Below, piece by piece: positions 1-10,245 of a stretch of DNA of 64,000 nt (positions are counted from its first letter, which is position 1; each line of letters starts with the position of its first letter). The position numbers and the translations under genes were made by a program. Below the pieces are notes generated by a model, which worked only from the letters and a program-made list of their open reading frames with translations, ran no database searches and was not told where the DNA came from. This stretch comes from Isoetes taiwanensis (Eukaryota > Streptophyta > Lycopodiopsida > Isoetales > Isoetaceae). The DNA lies in contig JAJEKV010000092.1 of the NCBI GenBank assembly GCA_021234155.1, positions 1,748,561 to 1,812,560 of the forward strand, given 5' to 3'.

Positions 1-611
1 ACAGATCTGTGAGCAAGGGAAACCATAAGTTGAATTTGCCATCGTTTGTGTTAGAATAAGAACGGCAAGTGAGCTTGAATGACATTGTGAAGCAAGAATT
101 TGAATAATACATCTGAAGGAGCTGCTGTGACTTCAAGAAATAGGTATGCTTCTGGGATTTGTTTTTTGTAATTTGCTCTTTGATTTCAGTTTGTCCATAA
201 TAGGTTGGTTATCTTTGTTCAACACTCTGTATGATGAAGATGGGATTTGGGATATTGGAATCATGAACGGCAGTAATTATTTCATAAAATATCATCTGAA
301 CTTTTCTCTAAACTTGACTCCGGAGTTTCAGCACGTAAGATCCAAATTTAGCTTCTCAAGATTAACATTCACATCTTTTATACTTCCTTTTTACTCCTTT
401 GATTCTCCATATGCGTTAATGATCATGCGCATTTGTTATGGGTGCACAGCAAAACTGGTTGTATAAATAGCATATGCGTCAAGGTCCTTTGATATAGAGT
501 TGAACCTTAAGTTGCATGTAAGTTGAAATAACGTTAAATTTCATATAAGTTGAACCTTTGCAAGTTAATTTTAACCCGAAAAGTTGTTTGATGCTTCATT
601 ATTATATTTAA
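1..611. other. No gene recognised
   Basis: AT-rich sequence. The open frame at 146-466 shows no recognisable domain, no compositional bias and no splice or promoter context, so it is treated as chance. Nothing else seen. Confidence 0.5.
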
Positions 612-633
612 CAGAGTTATTTCTATGTCCTTT

Positions 634-1069
634 TTGGGAGAGCATCCATGGATCAGAGAGGATGGTGACGCTTCTGATAAGCCAATGGATAATGCAGTGT
701 TATCTAGGATGAAACAATTTACAGCTATGAATAAGTTAATAAAATTAGCACTCAAGGTCTGTATGGTTGTTGATTGTTTTAGACCCAATATTTGTTTTGT
801 TAGCGGGTCACACATATGGGCGGTTTATTTCTGCAACAACAGGTAATTGCATCAAATCTGTCGGAGGAGGAAATCAAGGGCTTACAAGAGATGTTCAAAG
901 GTACGGACCCTTTACTAATTTCGTGCTCATAAGAGTGCAGGCTGATGTGAATGGCAATGGTCAAATCGACTACCTTGAATTCATTACTGCGACAATGCAC
1001 CTGAATAAAATGGACAAGGAGGAGCATATTTATGGCAAGGCAATGAAACTGCCAGGATCAAAACTATAA
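634..1069 (+). pseudogene. CDPK (calcium-dependent protein kinase) fragment
   Basis: The end of a CDPK kinase domain, its junction and part of its calmodulin-like domain. The first exon-like block (about 634-756) reads [14 protein letters not shown] then [13 protein letters not shown], the CDPK kinase C-terminus and autoinhibitory junction. A GT-AG intron (757-842) follows. The second block (843-900) encodes [18 protein letters not shown], the usual start of the calmodulin-like domain, ending at a GT. After a gap of 40 bp ending in AG, 941 onward encodes [20 protein letters not shown], an EF-hand loop. The exon that normally lies between these blocks, with EF-hand 1 and the start of EF-hand 2, is missing. 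Direct joining of 900 to 941 is out of frame, and most of the kinase is absent. The family assignment is firm; loss of function is inferred from the missing parts. Confidence 0.85.
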
Positions 1070-2639
1070 TAGCCGGAAATGACATGGCATGCACTGCAAA
1101 TCCATCACTGTTACTGTGGATAGGCATGCCAGCCATCTAAACTTCTAAGGGAAGGTAAGTAGGTCATTCATGCATATCCTGGAAGTCTATAGTACTGTTC
1201 TAACTTATTGCACTTATACCTTTATCCATATAAATGCTACAGGTTTGCTTTCAAGATGGAGGCAATGTGCTTACTGTTTTGACTAATAATATTTAGGCGA
1301 GACTTAATCGGCTGCAATCATACGAAAAATATCTAATCAAGAAGTGGATTATTCTTAATGTTCTGATGTTCCCATGCCAACTAATATTTTGATGAAACTA
1401 GCCACTTTTTGTTCGGAGCAATTTCAACAAGGAACTTAGGCTTGCAGTTTTAGATATGGACAAGGGCAAGTTGGAAGGCTTCCATGGAATTGTCGTAGTT
1501 ATGATATTTAGTGCATTTCTTTCATATAATCAAAACATTAAACCACAAAATGTCTTTATGTATATGCTAAACGAACATGATGTTCATGGATATTTGTTAC
1601 ATGTTGGAATATCTTTTATAGATTACAAACTTAAGCCCCAGATTAATGCCTAATGCAATTCTTCTTTTCCATGCAAATTTTCCATTCTAGCACCATCTTG
1701 CAATGTATGTTTGGCAATACATCAAGAACTTATTTTGTTGGGATAATCTCATAGATGAATATCACATGGAGTGCCCACATGGGATGAATATCACATGGAG
1801 TAAAAGAGACATTTGCTATCCAATATCATATGTCCTTGAAAGTGGACCAATTGTGCTTGGGGATAAAAGGATTATTATCATGGTGTAAAATAACCTTACA
1901 TTAATAGGCAATGTTGAAAAGTAAAAGCAAATTGTGGGAAGCAAAGGTCTAACACAAATTGAACAAAAATCTTACATGTTATAATATACATGGGAAATAA
2001 GGTGGCTTTTGAGATTGCTTGGTGTTCTTCAAACCATTAGCTATATGTTGTAGCCTTTTTTCTTCTTTTGATAATTTTTTTATTTTGCGAGGAATGCTTT
2101 TCCAAGAGTTTGTTTTAAGGAGACTAACATCATATATGCATGCTACTTTCGACCTTTTTTTTTATACTGCCAAGCAACCAAGAATTACACACATCACTGA
2201 CAAAAGGACTTAAAGCACATGTGCTTCATTCTAGGGTTGCGAATGTTTCAAATCTACAATTTATGATGTGACATCTTGCTCTTAATGCATAACAATAGCA
2301 TTTACAATGTGCAATAGTTTGACCTCAGAATGACAACTTACATACAAATTAAAGTTGCCATCTTCTGCATTTTGAACACAAGAACTTGCTCAAACAACCA
2401 CTAATGTTTTTCATGCTTGAACTCCCTTGGTAAATCACACATAAAGCCCACCAACGGTGGGCAATTTTCTAGTTTATAGATAAAAACCCTAATTTTTGGA
2501 ATTTTCAAGGTTGGGGAATATCTATGATTCTAAGATCTGCTATGCAATTCATAGGCAAACTAGGTTAAAGAATGCATTCTAAGGATCCTATTGCAACAAA
2601 TTTCATCTAATTTGGAGAAAGTTGGGGTCAGTTGGGTCA
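1070..2639. other. No gene recognised
   Basis: AT-rich non-coding sequence. Short open frames at 1456-1653, 1703-1888 and 2019-2213 have no recognisable motif. A short direct repeat of TGAATATCACATGGAGT lies near 1756-1801. Confidence 0.5.
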
Positions 2640-3145
2640 ATTTTGGTCTGACCACTCACACAGTGTGCGAGAGGCTAATCTGAGACTGGTCGGATTTGGT
2701 CCTGGCGCACTCTGTGAGGGGTGGGGCCCTATTTGGGTCGATAATGACTCAAAAAATGCAACTAAAGGTCAAATCCTGGTTATCTCGATGAGTTAGGTCG
2801 GATTGTGCCCTTACTTTTTACATTTGGACGAGTCTTGGCATAGATCAAGAGTCGACCACTCACACAGTGCGTGAGAAGCTAATCCGAGAATGGTCGGATT
2901 TGGTCCTAGCGCACTCTGTGAGAGGTGGGACTTTTTTTGGGTCTAGGATGGCTCAATTTCTATAATCTAAGGGTCAAATCCTACTTATCTCAATGAGTTG
3001 GGTTGGATTATGCCCTTACTTTCTATATTTGGCCAAGTATTGGCACAGATCAGTGCTCGACCACTCAAACAGTGCGTGAGAGGCTAATCCGAGAATGGTC
3101 GGATTTGGTCCTGGTGCACTCTGTGAGGGGTGGGGACAAAAACAC
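2640..3145. repeat. About 205-bp tandem repeat with nested dyads
   Basis: About two and a half copies of a unit of roughly 205 bp. Each copy holds a core (near 2651, 2856 and 3058) that begins ACCACTCACACAGTG and ends GCACTCTGTGAGGGGTG. The two ends are imperfect inverted repeats. Nested inside is a second dyad, AATCCGA-(6 nt)-TCGGATT. The dyad is kept better than the spacers. A fourth isolated core sits at 4381-4456. The element family is not recognised. Confidence 0.8.
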
Positions 3146-3269
3146 TGAATTTTGCTCCAAATTTGGCAATTCCAAATGCAGATACTATTAGTACAACCTA
3201 ATTACTTATGATCTTGCACATTAACATGTTCAAAACTTAAATTTGTATTTACAAAAAAAAGGTCTTTAT

Positions 3270-4166
3270 TTACAAATCTTCCTTCTTAATATATCTAGCT
3301 AATTTCATGTCTTTGGGCATACAAGTCACTCTTTTAGCATGGAGGGCACATGCTACGGAGTCTTCAAAATGATGAACTATCTTTTGTTCTGCTGCCTCCT
3401 GTAGTGCGAGTAACAATTCATCAGTTACTCTCATTGACTTGTCGAACTCCTGCAAAATTTCGCGGGTGAGTCTCGCGGGAATTTTTTTTCTTAGGGCTCC
3501 TGCTGCCGGCTCTTGCTCATCTGCACCTGCATTCGAAGGTCCCGAGCCTTCAGTTGGTGGGGAGACCCTTATCTCCTCATCCAACTCAGTGTCAGATGAG
3601 GAGGGTGGCTGATCGGGCTCCCGCTCCGCTATCACGACTCCCTTGGCCGACGTTGTTTTTGTCTTTCGCCGGGATTTTGGTGGCTCCGGGTCCTTTCCTT
3701 TGTCTTCTCTCCGCTTCATATCCTCCTCTTTCTTCTGCCTGCGCTCCTCTTTCTTCTGCCTGCGCTCCTCTTACTTTTGCCTACGCTCCTCCTTCTACTT
3801 CTTGCGCTCCTCTTTAGTCTTCGTGACCTCCACTTCTTCTTCATTCCTTTTCCTTTTCAGCTCCTTCTTCTCCAACCTCTTCAGCTCCCTCCTCAGTTCC
3901 TCTTCAGCTCCCTCTTCTTCGTGGCCTGGCTCGCTCTGGCTCCCAGGGCCCTCCTGTGTCTTGGGTTGCTCCTCCTCAATGTCCTGGGCTCACTCCTCCT
4001 CCTGGTGCTCCTAGGCCTCCTCTTGGGCGTCTGGATTGGCTTCTATGCCCTATTCTCTCCTGGCTCGCTCCTGAGCCTGTCTCGCCTTCTGTTGGGCAGC
4101 CCGCTCTTGGGCGCTGACGAAGTCATCTGGCACAACTATTCGGGCAGTCTGTTTGGTGCGGGCCAT
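3270..4166 (-). pseudogene. Histone H3-like protein with long charged insertion, interrupted
   Basis: One frame of 298 codons with five in-frame stops. It begins MARTKQTAR, identical to the first nine residues of canonical H3 (R2, T3 and K4 included). About residues 20-150 are a highly charged, Glu/Arg/Lys/Gln-rich stretch with a short KEERRQK tandem repeat. A Ser/Pro/acidic linker follows. From about residue 225 to the end lies an H3 histone fold: PARLTREILQEF (alpha 1), LLLALQEAAE (alpha 2), CALHAKRVTCMPKDMKLARY (loop 2 and alpha 3). The alpha-N segment ([18 protein letters not shown] in canonical H3) is absent. All stops (codons 39, 52, 59, 124, 132) fall in the charged insertion; tail and fold are clean. 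Codon 150 is a Met that opens an uninterrupted 149-codon frame. The gene is intronless as read. Splicing of the insertion cannot be excluded. Histone-fold homology is clear; function is unknown. Confidence 0.8.
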
Positions 4167-4267
4167 GTTTTGAATTGGTCTAATCGCCTTCCTGGCGCCT
4201 AAAAATCGCCTCCTTGAACGATGAGCGGCTAGCTGGGGAAGGAGTGTAAATGAGGAACCCTAAATGT

Positions 4268-4297
4268 CTATTTATAGGTCTGGGGGTTTTAGGGTTT
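4268..4297 (-). promoter_or_regulatory. TATA box and telobox upstream of the H3-like gene
   Basis: On the minus strand CTATAAATAG (4277-4268) lies about 100 bp upstream of the H3-like start codon. About 10 bp further upstream is AAACCCTAAAAC (4297-4286), a telobox-type motif common in plant histone and ribosomal protein promoters. The arrangement looks like a genuine Pol II promoter; activity is inferred. Confidence 0.6.
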
Positions 4298-4380
4298 GGA
4301 CCTGCAAATTCATGTTGTACAATCCTGCAAGGTCTTAGTGTTTATAGGATCAATACATTAGGTTGGTTTAGCCAAAAAGC

Positions 4381-4456
4381 ATCCACTACTCATACAGTGC
4401 GCGAGAGGCCAATCCGAGAATGGCGGATTTGGTCTGGGCGCACTCTGTGAGGGGTC
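4381..4456. repeat. Fourth copy of the dyad core
   Basis: Isolated copy of the nested-dyad core described at 2640-3145: outer arms CTCATACAGTGCG and CGCACTCTGTGAG, inner AATCCGA with a shortened partner. It lies upstream of the promoter of the minus-strand H3-like gene, so copies of the core flank that gene on both sides. Confidence 0.75.
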
Positions 4457-4464
4457 ATCTCTTT

Positions 4465-4610
4465 TTGGGTTGTATTGATATCTATGATGGATGCATGGAT
4501 GGATGGATGGCACTACCCTTCGAGGCAGCTGATTGTTTTGTTATTGCTAATGCTGATGTTTATATTTATGCTTCTGTTGTATAGGAGTCTATAGGAGACG
4601 GACGTGCAAA
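4465..4610 (+). mobile_element. LTR fragment (short piece)
   Basis: This segment matches 5825-5960 closely, from the GATGGATGGATGG run through the CTACCCTT block to TTTATATTTATGCTTC and TATAGGAG. The corresponding part of the intact LTRs is about 45655-45750. It is a detached piece of a related LTR. Confidence 0.6.
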
Positions 4611-5524
4611 ACATGAGGAAGCTTAAAAGAAAATGGCATGGAATGGCCAATATTTGGCCCAAAAGAAATAGATAAATTTTGAGAAATATTTAAGTGATAA
4701 GAGAAAATACTTTAATTAATAACCCATAGTTATAATACATTGATTCTTAAGAAAAGTGACCACTAAAATCTATGGAAGCACCCTTATTCTTTAGAAGTTC
4801 CCAAATTATAGCCCGAACATCTCCTTTTTCCTTCTAAGGTGAATTCTACACAAATCTCTAAAGCTATCACGGAGCATACCGAACAAACAATCCGCGAGAT
4901 CAACCCAAAAATGTCGTGAATAGACAGAGTCAACCATCAATGGAGGCAAGAGCTCTCAAAGAGGCCATCATCAAAGAAGGCAAGTTGTTGGGAGGATCAA
5001 ACAGGCAGCCAGGAAGGTTATAAGCCCTCAAGGTGGGTGGCGGACAACGAACCCTTGGGGATTTTGTGGCCAAGACCTATTATAGAACCTAGCATCTCGG
5101 ACTAGTCCAACAAGTCCCACCACACGATGGAGGAGCAGATGCCCAATACTTCGGGAGCGTCTTCGTAACAGTCAAGGGGAGACGATATTCTTGGATTCCT
5201 CTTTTGCAGGAGAAGGACAAGAAGAGTAGTCGCAGCAACAGGAGGAGCGGGAGGCAGAGCGCACGCAATGAAGAAGAGGAGGCTCAAGGGAAAGGAGAAG
5301 GTGACAAAATGGGAGAAGGAAAAGCAAGCAAGGGAGAAAACGTGGTGGTCTAGGAACCATAGCCAGGCAGACCAGAGGAGGATGAGCCAAAGGAAGCAGA
5401 AGAGTGGCCCAAGAGGAGCCTAGGAGAAGAAGCAGTCGACGTACTGTGAATACCTCAAATGGTGGATAGCATACAATTCTTGGAATAATCAAATGATACG
5501 ATGTTGGTTGATCATGTTGCACCT
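4611..5524. other. Uncharacterised stretch
   Basis: No intact gene. Around 5200-5350 the plus strand is purine-rich and would encode Lys/Glu/Arg/Ser-rich residues, reminiscent of the charged linker of the nearby H3-like gene, but it is broken and too low in complexity to assign. The minus-strand frame at 5172-5522 is the shadow of this purine-rich tract. Confidence 0.4.
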
Positions 5525-6110
5525 CCTGTATTGGGAAGGGGAATAGAGACCTAGTAGCCTTGCGTAGACGATGCTTCTAGTTTAGACCCTTTAGTTCCTA
5601 TTATATGCGGCCTGTGAATAGAGCCCACCAGGCTATGGAGGCTACGGAGTGACTGAGCACCACACAACGGAGTCAGTGGCAAGATAGAGGGAGTCTTTGC
5701 TGAGCGTGGCTACTGGGGACTTGGAGCGAGCTAGGCTTATAGCTGGTCACTTTGAGATGACCGGGTATGAGTGTCAGTCTACTTTCCCCACGAGTTTGAG
5801 CGCAGGCAAGAGCTAATGCGATGGATGATGTACTGATGTCTATGATGGATGGATAGATGGATAGATGGATAGTACTACCCTTTGAGGTAGCTGATTGTAT
5901 TGTTATTGCTAGAGTTGATGTTTATATTTATGCTTCCGCTATATAGGAGCCCATAAAAGATGTGTGCGCAAGGCACCTTCGTGTCTCCTTCCCGAGTTCG
6001 GACCATCCCAGGACGGGATAGACGGAGGGCCCGTGCGGCAGACCTTGCCGAATGGGGAGTTTCTCGTGAATATATGACCGGGCGTCGTAAATTTTGTGGG
6101 GAGCATCACA
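5525..6110 (+). mobile_element. Diverged LTR remnant related to the chromovirus LTR
   Basis: Collinear blocks match the 3' two thirds of the LTR at 44372-45919: AGGGGAATAGAGACCT, the GCGGCCTGTG block, GAGCTAGGCTTATAG, the GATGGATGG run, ATGCTTCCGC with TATAGGAG, GACGGAGGGCCC, and an end at GAGCATCACA (compare GAGCGTCACA). Sequence between the blocks is shorter and diverged. GTATCA occurs about 15 bp after the end, so this may once have been a 5' LTR with a primer site, but that is weak. It is older than the intact element. Confidence 0.65.
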
Positions 6111-6815
6111 CCTTAGTTCTAGGAGTATCAACATCATAGACAGTAGAGGCGACTTTGTTTTGCTGAAAAGAATCGCACCTGTGTTCTTCTTGGCCATTTG
6201 GAGCTTACATGAGCAGCTAGTGGGGTATCATTACAACATAAACTGTCCTTGAAGATGGCAATGGCGATCCTCTTTAGCCGAAACAAATCGCCGGTGCGGT
6301 CTTCTAGACCACTTGGAGCTTAAATGAGAAGCGGTGTTCTATATTTCTAACTTAGCTTGGAACACATGATACAGCTTCAGCCACTTAGTTCTTAAATAGT
6401 CATCGCGATTCCTCGAACCTAATTTTTATATATTTTGACACTCTTGGAGATGTCTTCAAAGCTTCATCTTCAATTAAAATGTGTGGTGGAGGGCAAGGGT
6501 GTGGTGATGGGGAAGTGTGTAATGGTGGGCAAACCAAGGAAATAAAATGGCAGGTTCCTAATAAGGAAGGTCATCCTCCATTTAACATACACTAGTTGAT
6601 GAGTCATGTTTGGTCAAGTTGATGCTTAACAATAAGGATGTCTAGAAGCAAGCAATGCAGACAGCTTACGAAATACCTTCTTCAACTTTCTACAGGTCCC
6701 ATACTCTAGCAGTAGAAGGATATACATCAAGACATTGATATTGATGTGGAAGAGCTAATTAGTAAGCAAGGCTTCTTTCTTGCATATTAGGAAGGATGAT
6801 CACTCGATCCCTTAG
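6111..6815. other. No gene recognised
   Basis: No feature supported. It may hold remains of the internal region of the retroelement whose LTR ends at 6110, but no gag or pol motif is visible. Confidence 0.4.
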
Positions 6816-7070
6816 CATGATCATGGTTTAGGAGCTCCAGGCCATTTCTCAGTTGAGCTTTGGCAGGATGGCATTGATTCTCTCACTTATGTATTCAAGA
6901 CACTAGAAGATTCAATTGAAGACGACTGGGGCTATCAATATAGTACAACTAGATTGACATGTGCATGTGGTTCTTCATTTCTAGAATTTGAGGCTTTGAA
7001 GACTACGGGTACCAATACCACATGCAATCCATATGATGTGCCTATCGAGGAGGCTTTACCTTCAGCTTGA
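6816..7070 (+). pseudogene. Orphan coding-like fragment, about 84 codons
   Basis: Directly after a TAG, an uninterrupted frame reads HDHGLGAPGHFSVELWQDG, continues through an acidic stretch (LEDSIEDDWGYQY) and a CACGSSFLEFEAL block, and ends in TGA. Residue composition and lack of repeats suggest real former coding sequence. There is no start codon near the 5' end. The family is not recognised. Confidence 0.35.
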
Positions 7071-7692
7071 CAATTACTCTGGCCAGAACAATAACAGATG
7101 CGTGCTTATATTTTTCCTATCATGTATGGCAAGATGTATTTGATGAGGTGCAATTGGGGTTCATGATGGTTGGGCATACATATGACGATAAAGATGCTCT
7201 ATAAGGCGATTACTCTACTGTTTTGAGGTCGGTTGCATTTGTTTCAAAAATGTAGCTCTCGAACAACTTAGCTTCAATATATTTGGGATTATGTCCAATT
7301 GATTCAATAATAATATCATCTTCTTATTTAACCGCTTTACATTTGGAGATGCCATACTTCTAAGCCAAATAATTAAGGATTCTCTACCATTAATCTATTA
7401 TGTTGTTGCGGACACAAAGAACCTATTTATTTAAATGAAATAACTCCAGAACTTGAGCCACATGTTCCATAATCTTTGGCTTTGCTGAAGCGTGAAGTTC
7501 ATTTAAAGTAACTCTGCAACTATCCTTAATTATAAAGTCAAGTGTATTCTTGCTAACATCTATTGAGAATATAAGTGATACATCGTCGCAGTGCCTTATC
7601 CAACATCTATTGTTAAGGAACTTGCAGAACACTTTTTCCTTCATTTGTATGCATTATTTAAGATGTGATAATGTTAATTACATGCCCAATTC
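7071..7692. other. No gene recognised
   Basis: AT-rich. A minus-strand open frame (7423-7644) has no recognised domain or context. Confidence 0.4.
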
Positions 7693-8270
7693 AACTTTGG
7701 CACACAGATGCGGGCAGGTACGAACAAAGAAGGAGCACAATGCATTGCGGCAGTACCTAGATGCTAGCTTCCTTGCCAAGCTCTGGGATGCAGATGCCAT
7801 GTTGTATGTTAAAATGGCACACTACAGGCAGCAAGTCAACAAGAGGCCCACAACACTACTTGCGCACTCGTTTGCCCATGAAGCAGCGCAGACTGATAGC
7901 TTCCATTTGCACGGGTGCACACCGTCTCCTCATTGAGATAGGGCGATGGACTTGGGAGCCAAGTGAGGACAGGATCTGTCAGTTTTGCCAACAGGGCGTC
8001 ATTAGGATGAATGTCATGCCCTTTAGATCTGCCCAGCGTTCGATCATATCCGGGCACGGTATGTCAGTTAATTGTGCCTCACCAGCCCTGCATGAGATGT
8101 TGAACACGGCCTCCGTGGGCTTGTTCGGATCATACCTCCAGGAGGTTATGGACACACGGACTCAGTTGTATCCTCCGGTACAACATTGAATTGTCATATA
8201 CAGCATCCTTATTACTGCTAAGGTTTTTCCCTCGAAAACCCTTCGGGGCGGGGGTTTTTAATCCCGACGA
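7693..8270 (+). mobile_element. LINE 3' fragment (ORF2 C-terminus and tail region)
   Basis: Broken frames encode the C-terminal part of LINE ORF2. RRLIASICTGAHRLLIEIGRW and ICQFCQQG parallel the residues just before the terminal CCHC motif in the LINEs at 15.5-20 kb and 40-44 kb. The second half of the zinc motif lies after frameshifts. The block ends with PPVQH and a stop near 8189. It is followed by AAAACCCTTCGGGGCGGGG, which matches the inverted copy at about 38645-38685, consistent with a LINE 3' UTR. Confidence 0.6.
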
Positions 8271-8930
8271 TAAAAACATATTCTATTCTTTCTTCCCATC
8301 TTCTTTATTAAAATGGGATGGCTTTGGTTTTCGAGCCAGGAACGCCGCATGTGCAGACGCATGCGGCGTTCCCTCTCCCCCTCGCGGGACTTTTTTTTAT
8401 CATGCGTCTGGTCAGATCTTCCTATCTTCCGGAGTTCAAACTTCGACCTACCTTCGAGCGGGACAAACTTCGACGTACCTCCGGCGTTCTTTTCCTTCCC
8501 CCTTGCAATATAATCAGAGAAAAATTTGGAACGGGTGAGCGGGCAGCTAACAGGCATGGCATGTCGAAGATTGAAGCTCAGCGCTCTCTTCTCAAGGACC
8601 AAAGCACTATCATTCCCAAGTAATATGGCCGCAACCCCTCTGAGATTGGACACTTGAGCAGCTTCCAGAAAACTCCAAGTCCGGAAGAATAAGGGGCGGC
8701 CTCATTTGCGATCCATGGTTCATTTGTGATTTTCTATGTTCTGGCTCATGCCTCAGAGATCTAAAAAGCTGATTTGGTTCTAAGAGAAGAGAAGAATAGA
8801 AGCCTGAATATATTGCCTTTTTGAACTTCGGTATGGATGCTTATAAACTTTTTCTATCTTGGACTCCAGGTTCGTATCATGCAAAATGCACAAAAAGACT
8901 GTATCATATACTCGCAGATCTTTATTCTAT
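8271..8930. other. No gene recognised
   Basis: GC-richer than its surroundings near 8340-8480, with a short inverted repeat GAACGCCGCATG / CATGCGGCGTTC at about 8340-8371. Overlapping open frames on both strands here have no recognisable domain. Confidence 0.4.
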
Positions 8931-9387
8931 GTTTTGCCATCTAGTGTGACTAGGTTTGAGGCTTTTGATCAATGGCAAGAACACAAAAGAAGGGTACGTT
9001 TAGTAATTTTTAAAACTATGCAAGTTTCAAATAGCTAAACTGCCTTTTTATTCGTATTCTTATAGTTTGACAACCATATCATGTCTGCACTGTGAGGGTT
9101 GCAACATTCTCTTGCTTGAGATAAGCCTGATCTATGATCTTGAATCCTCTCATATGGTTTTATATGCAGGGGACGATGTACTATAATTCATCTGGAAATT
9201 AAAGCAAGTTTCAAGGTAGTTCAGGCATGCCAGCACAAAAGGTATGGACCTATGCTTGACATAAGCCTCATTTGTGATTTTGCTCTGCATGCCTGCAATC
9301 TATCCACACCTCTCTAGATATGAGGGTTTGATAACAACAATTGAGTCTGTCAACCTGGAATGGTATTATTGTTGTTTTTTTCCTGTA

Positions 9388-9495
9388 TTGATATAGCAGG
9401 AACATAAGCTCCATATAGTGGTAACATCATTAATTGGTACAATGGTTTGATAAGCTCCATACAGTGGTAACACCATTAATTGATAGAGTGGTTTG
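9388..9495. repeat. Tandem duplication, about 50 bp
   Basis: AAGCTCCATATAGTGGTAAC with ATCATTAATTGGTACAATGG is repeated once with a few changes (AAGCTCCATACAGTGGTAAC). Confidence 0.8.
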
Positions 9496-10133
9496 CAGGT
9501 TAGCCATAGGGATAACTTAAGAAAATGTCTTTAAATGTGTTGCCTCTCTCCCCTTTGTATCTAATGCATGAAATGTCCAATGCAGCTTGGAAAAGTAGGC
9601 TAAAGGAAACTTATTGAATGGAAAATATAGCAGGCATAATTGCTCTTCTTGAAGATCTCCAATATAACTTGAACATTTCAGCCTCATGTAGAAGAGAAAC
9701 AGAGTCATACCAAATTCATGATCATGTTTGACACCTGAACATGGTTTGGACAACTAAGCTGGAGATCATTGTTATGGAGGTGTGATTTCTATTCTTCTAT
9801 AATGCTTTGAGAATTTCTAGGTTCTCCGCATTCAACTTCTTTGCGCATTTGTGTTTATTTTTTCCCAGATCCGTTACCATTCAGAAAATATATTAATTGT
9901 TGACTGGGTGTTTTAGATTTATGTTTCAGATTCCTCATTTGCGACTAATACAGTACACAAAGATGCCTCTTCAAACGCATAAGAAGGTTGTCAATAGGGC
10001 TGGTGATGCAGTGAGAGAATGTTGTGAGTGATCTCTGTGTGCTTGGTCCGTGGAGACACTGCTTTTTTGAAATTAGAACTGCTTGCTTCTGCAGTATCAT
10101 TAGAGCATTCTCGGTTAATTGCAAAGTCATATA

Positions 10134-10245
10134 GAATCTAACCAGAAGTCTATTAGGATATTTTAATACATGTATATAGGAATGCAAGTCATCCAGAATC
10201 TAAGCAGAAGACTATTATGATATTTTAATACATGGATATTCTAAT
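10134..10245. repeat. Tandem duplication, about 60 bp
   Basis: Two copies of AGAATCTAACCAGAAG followed by ATATTTTAATACATG, diverged by a few bases. Confidence 0.75.

Noticed and set aside
2640-3145. Direct repeats considered as a CRISPR array
   Set aside because: Unit is about 205 bp, spacers are themselves repeated, and the context is a plant nuclear genome.
3554-4202. Plus-strand open frames rich in Ser, Leu and Phe opposite the H3-like gene
   Set aside because: Shadows of the Glu/Lys/Arg-rich minus-strand sequence.
5172-5522. Minus-strand 116-codon frame
   Set aside because: Complement of a purine-rich low-complexity tract; no domain.
7423-7644. Minus-strand 73-codon frame
   Set aside because: No recognisable motif, start context or neighbouring exon.
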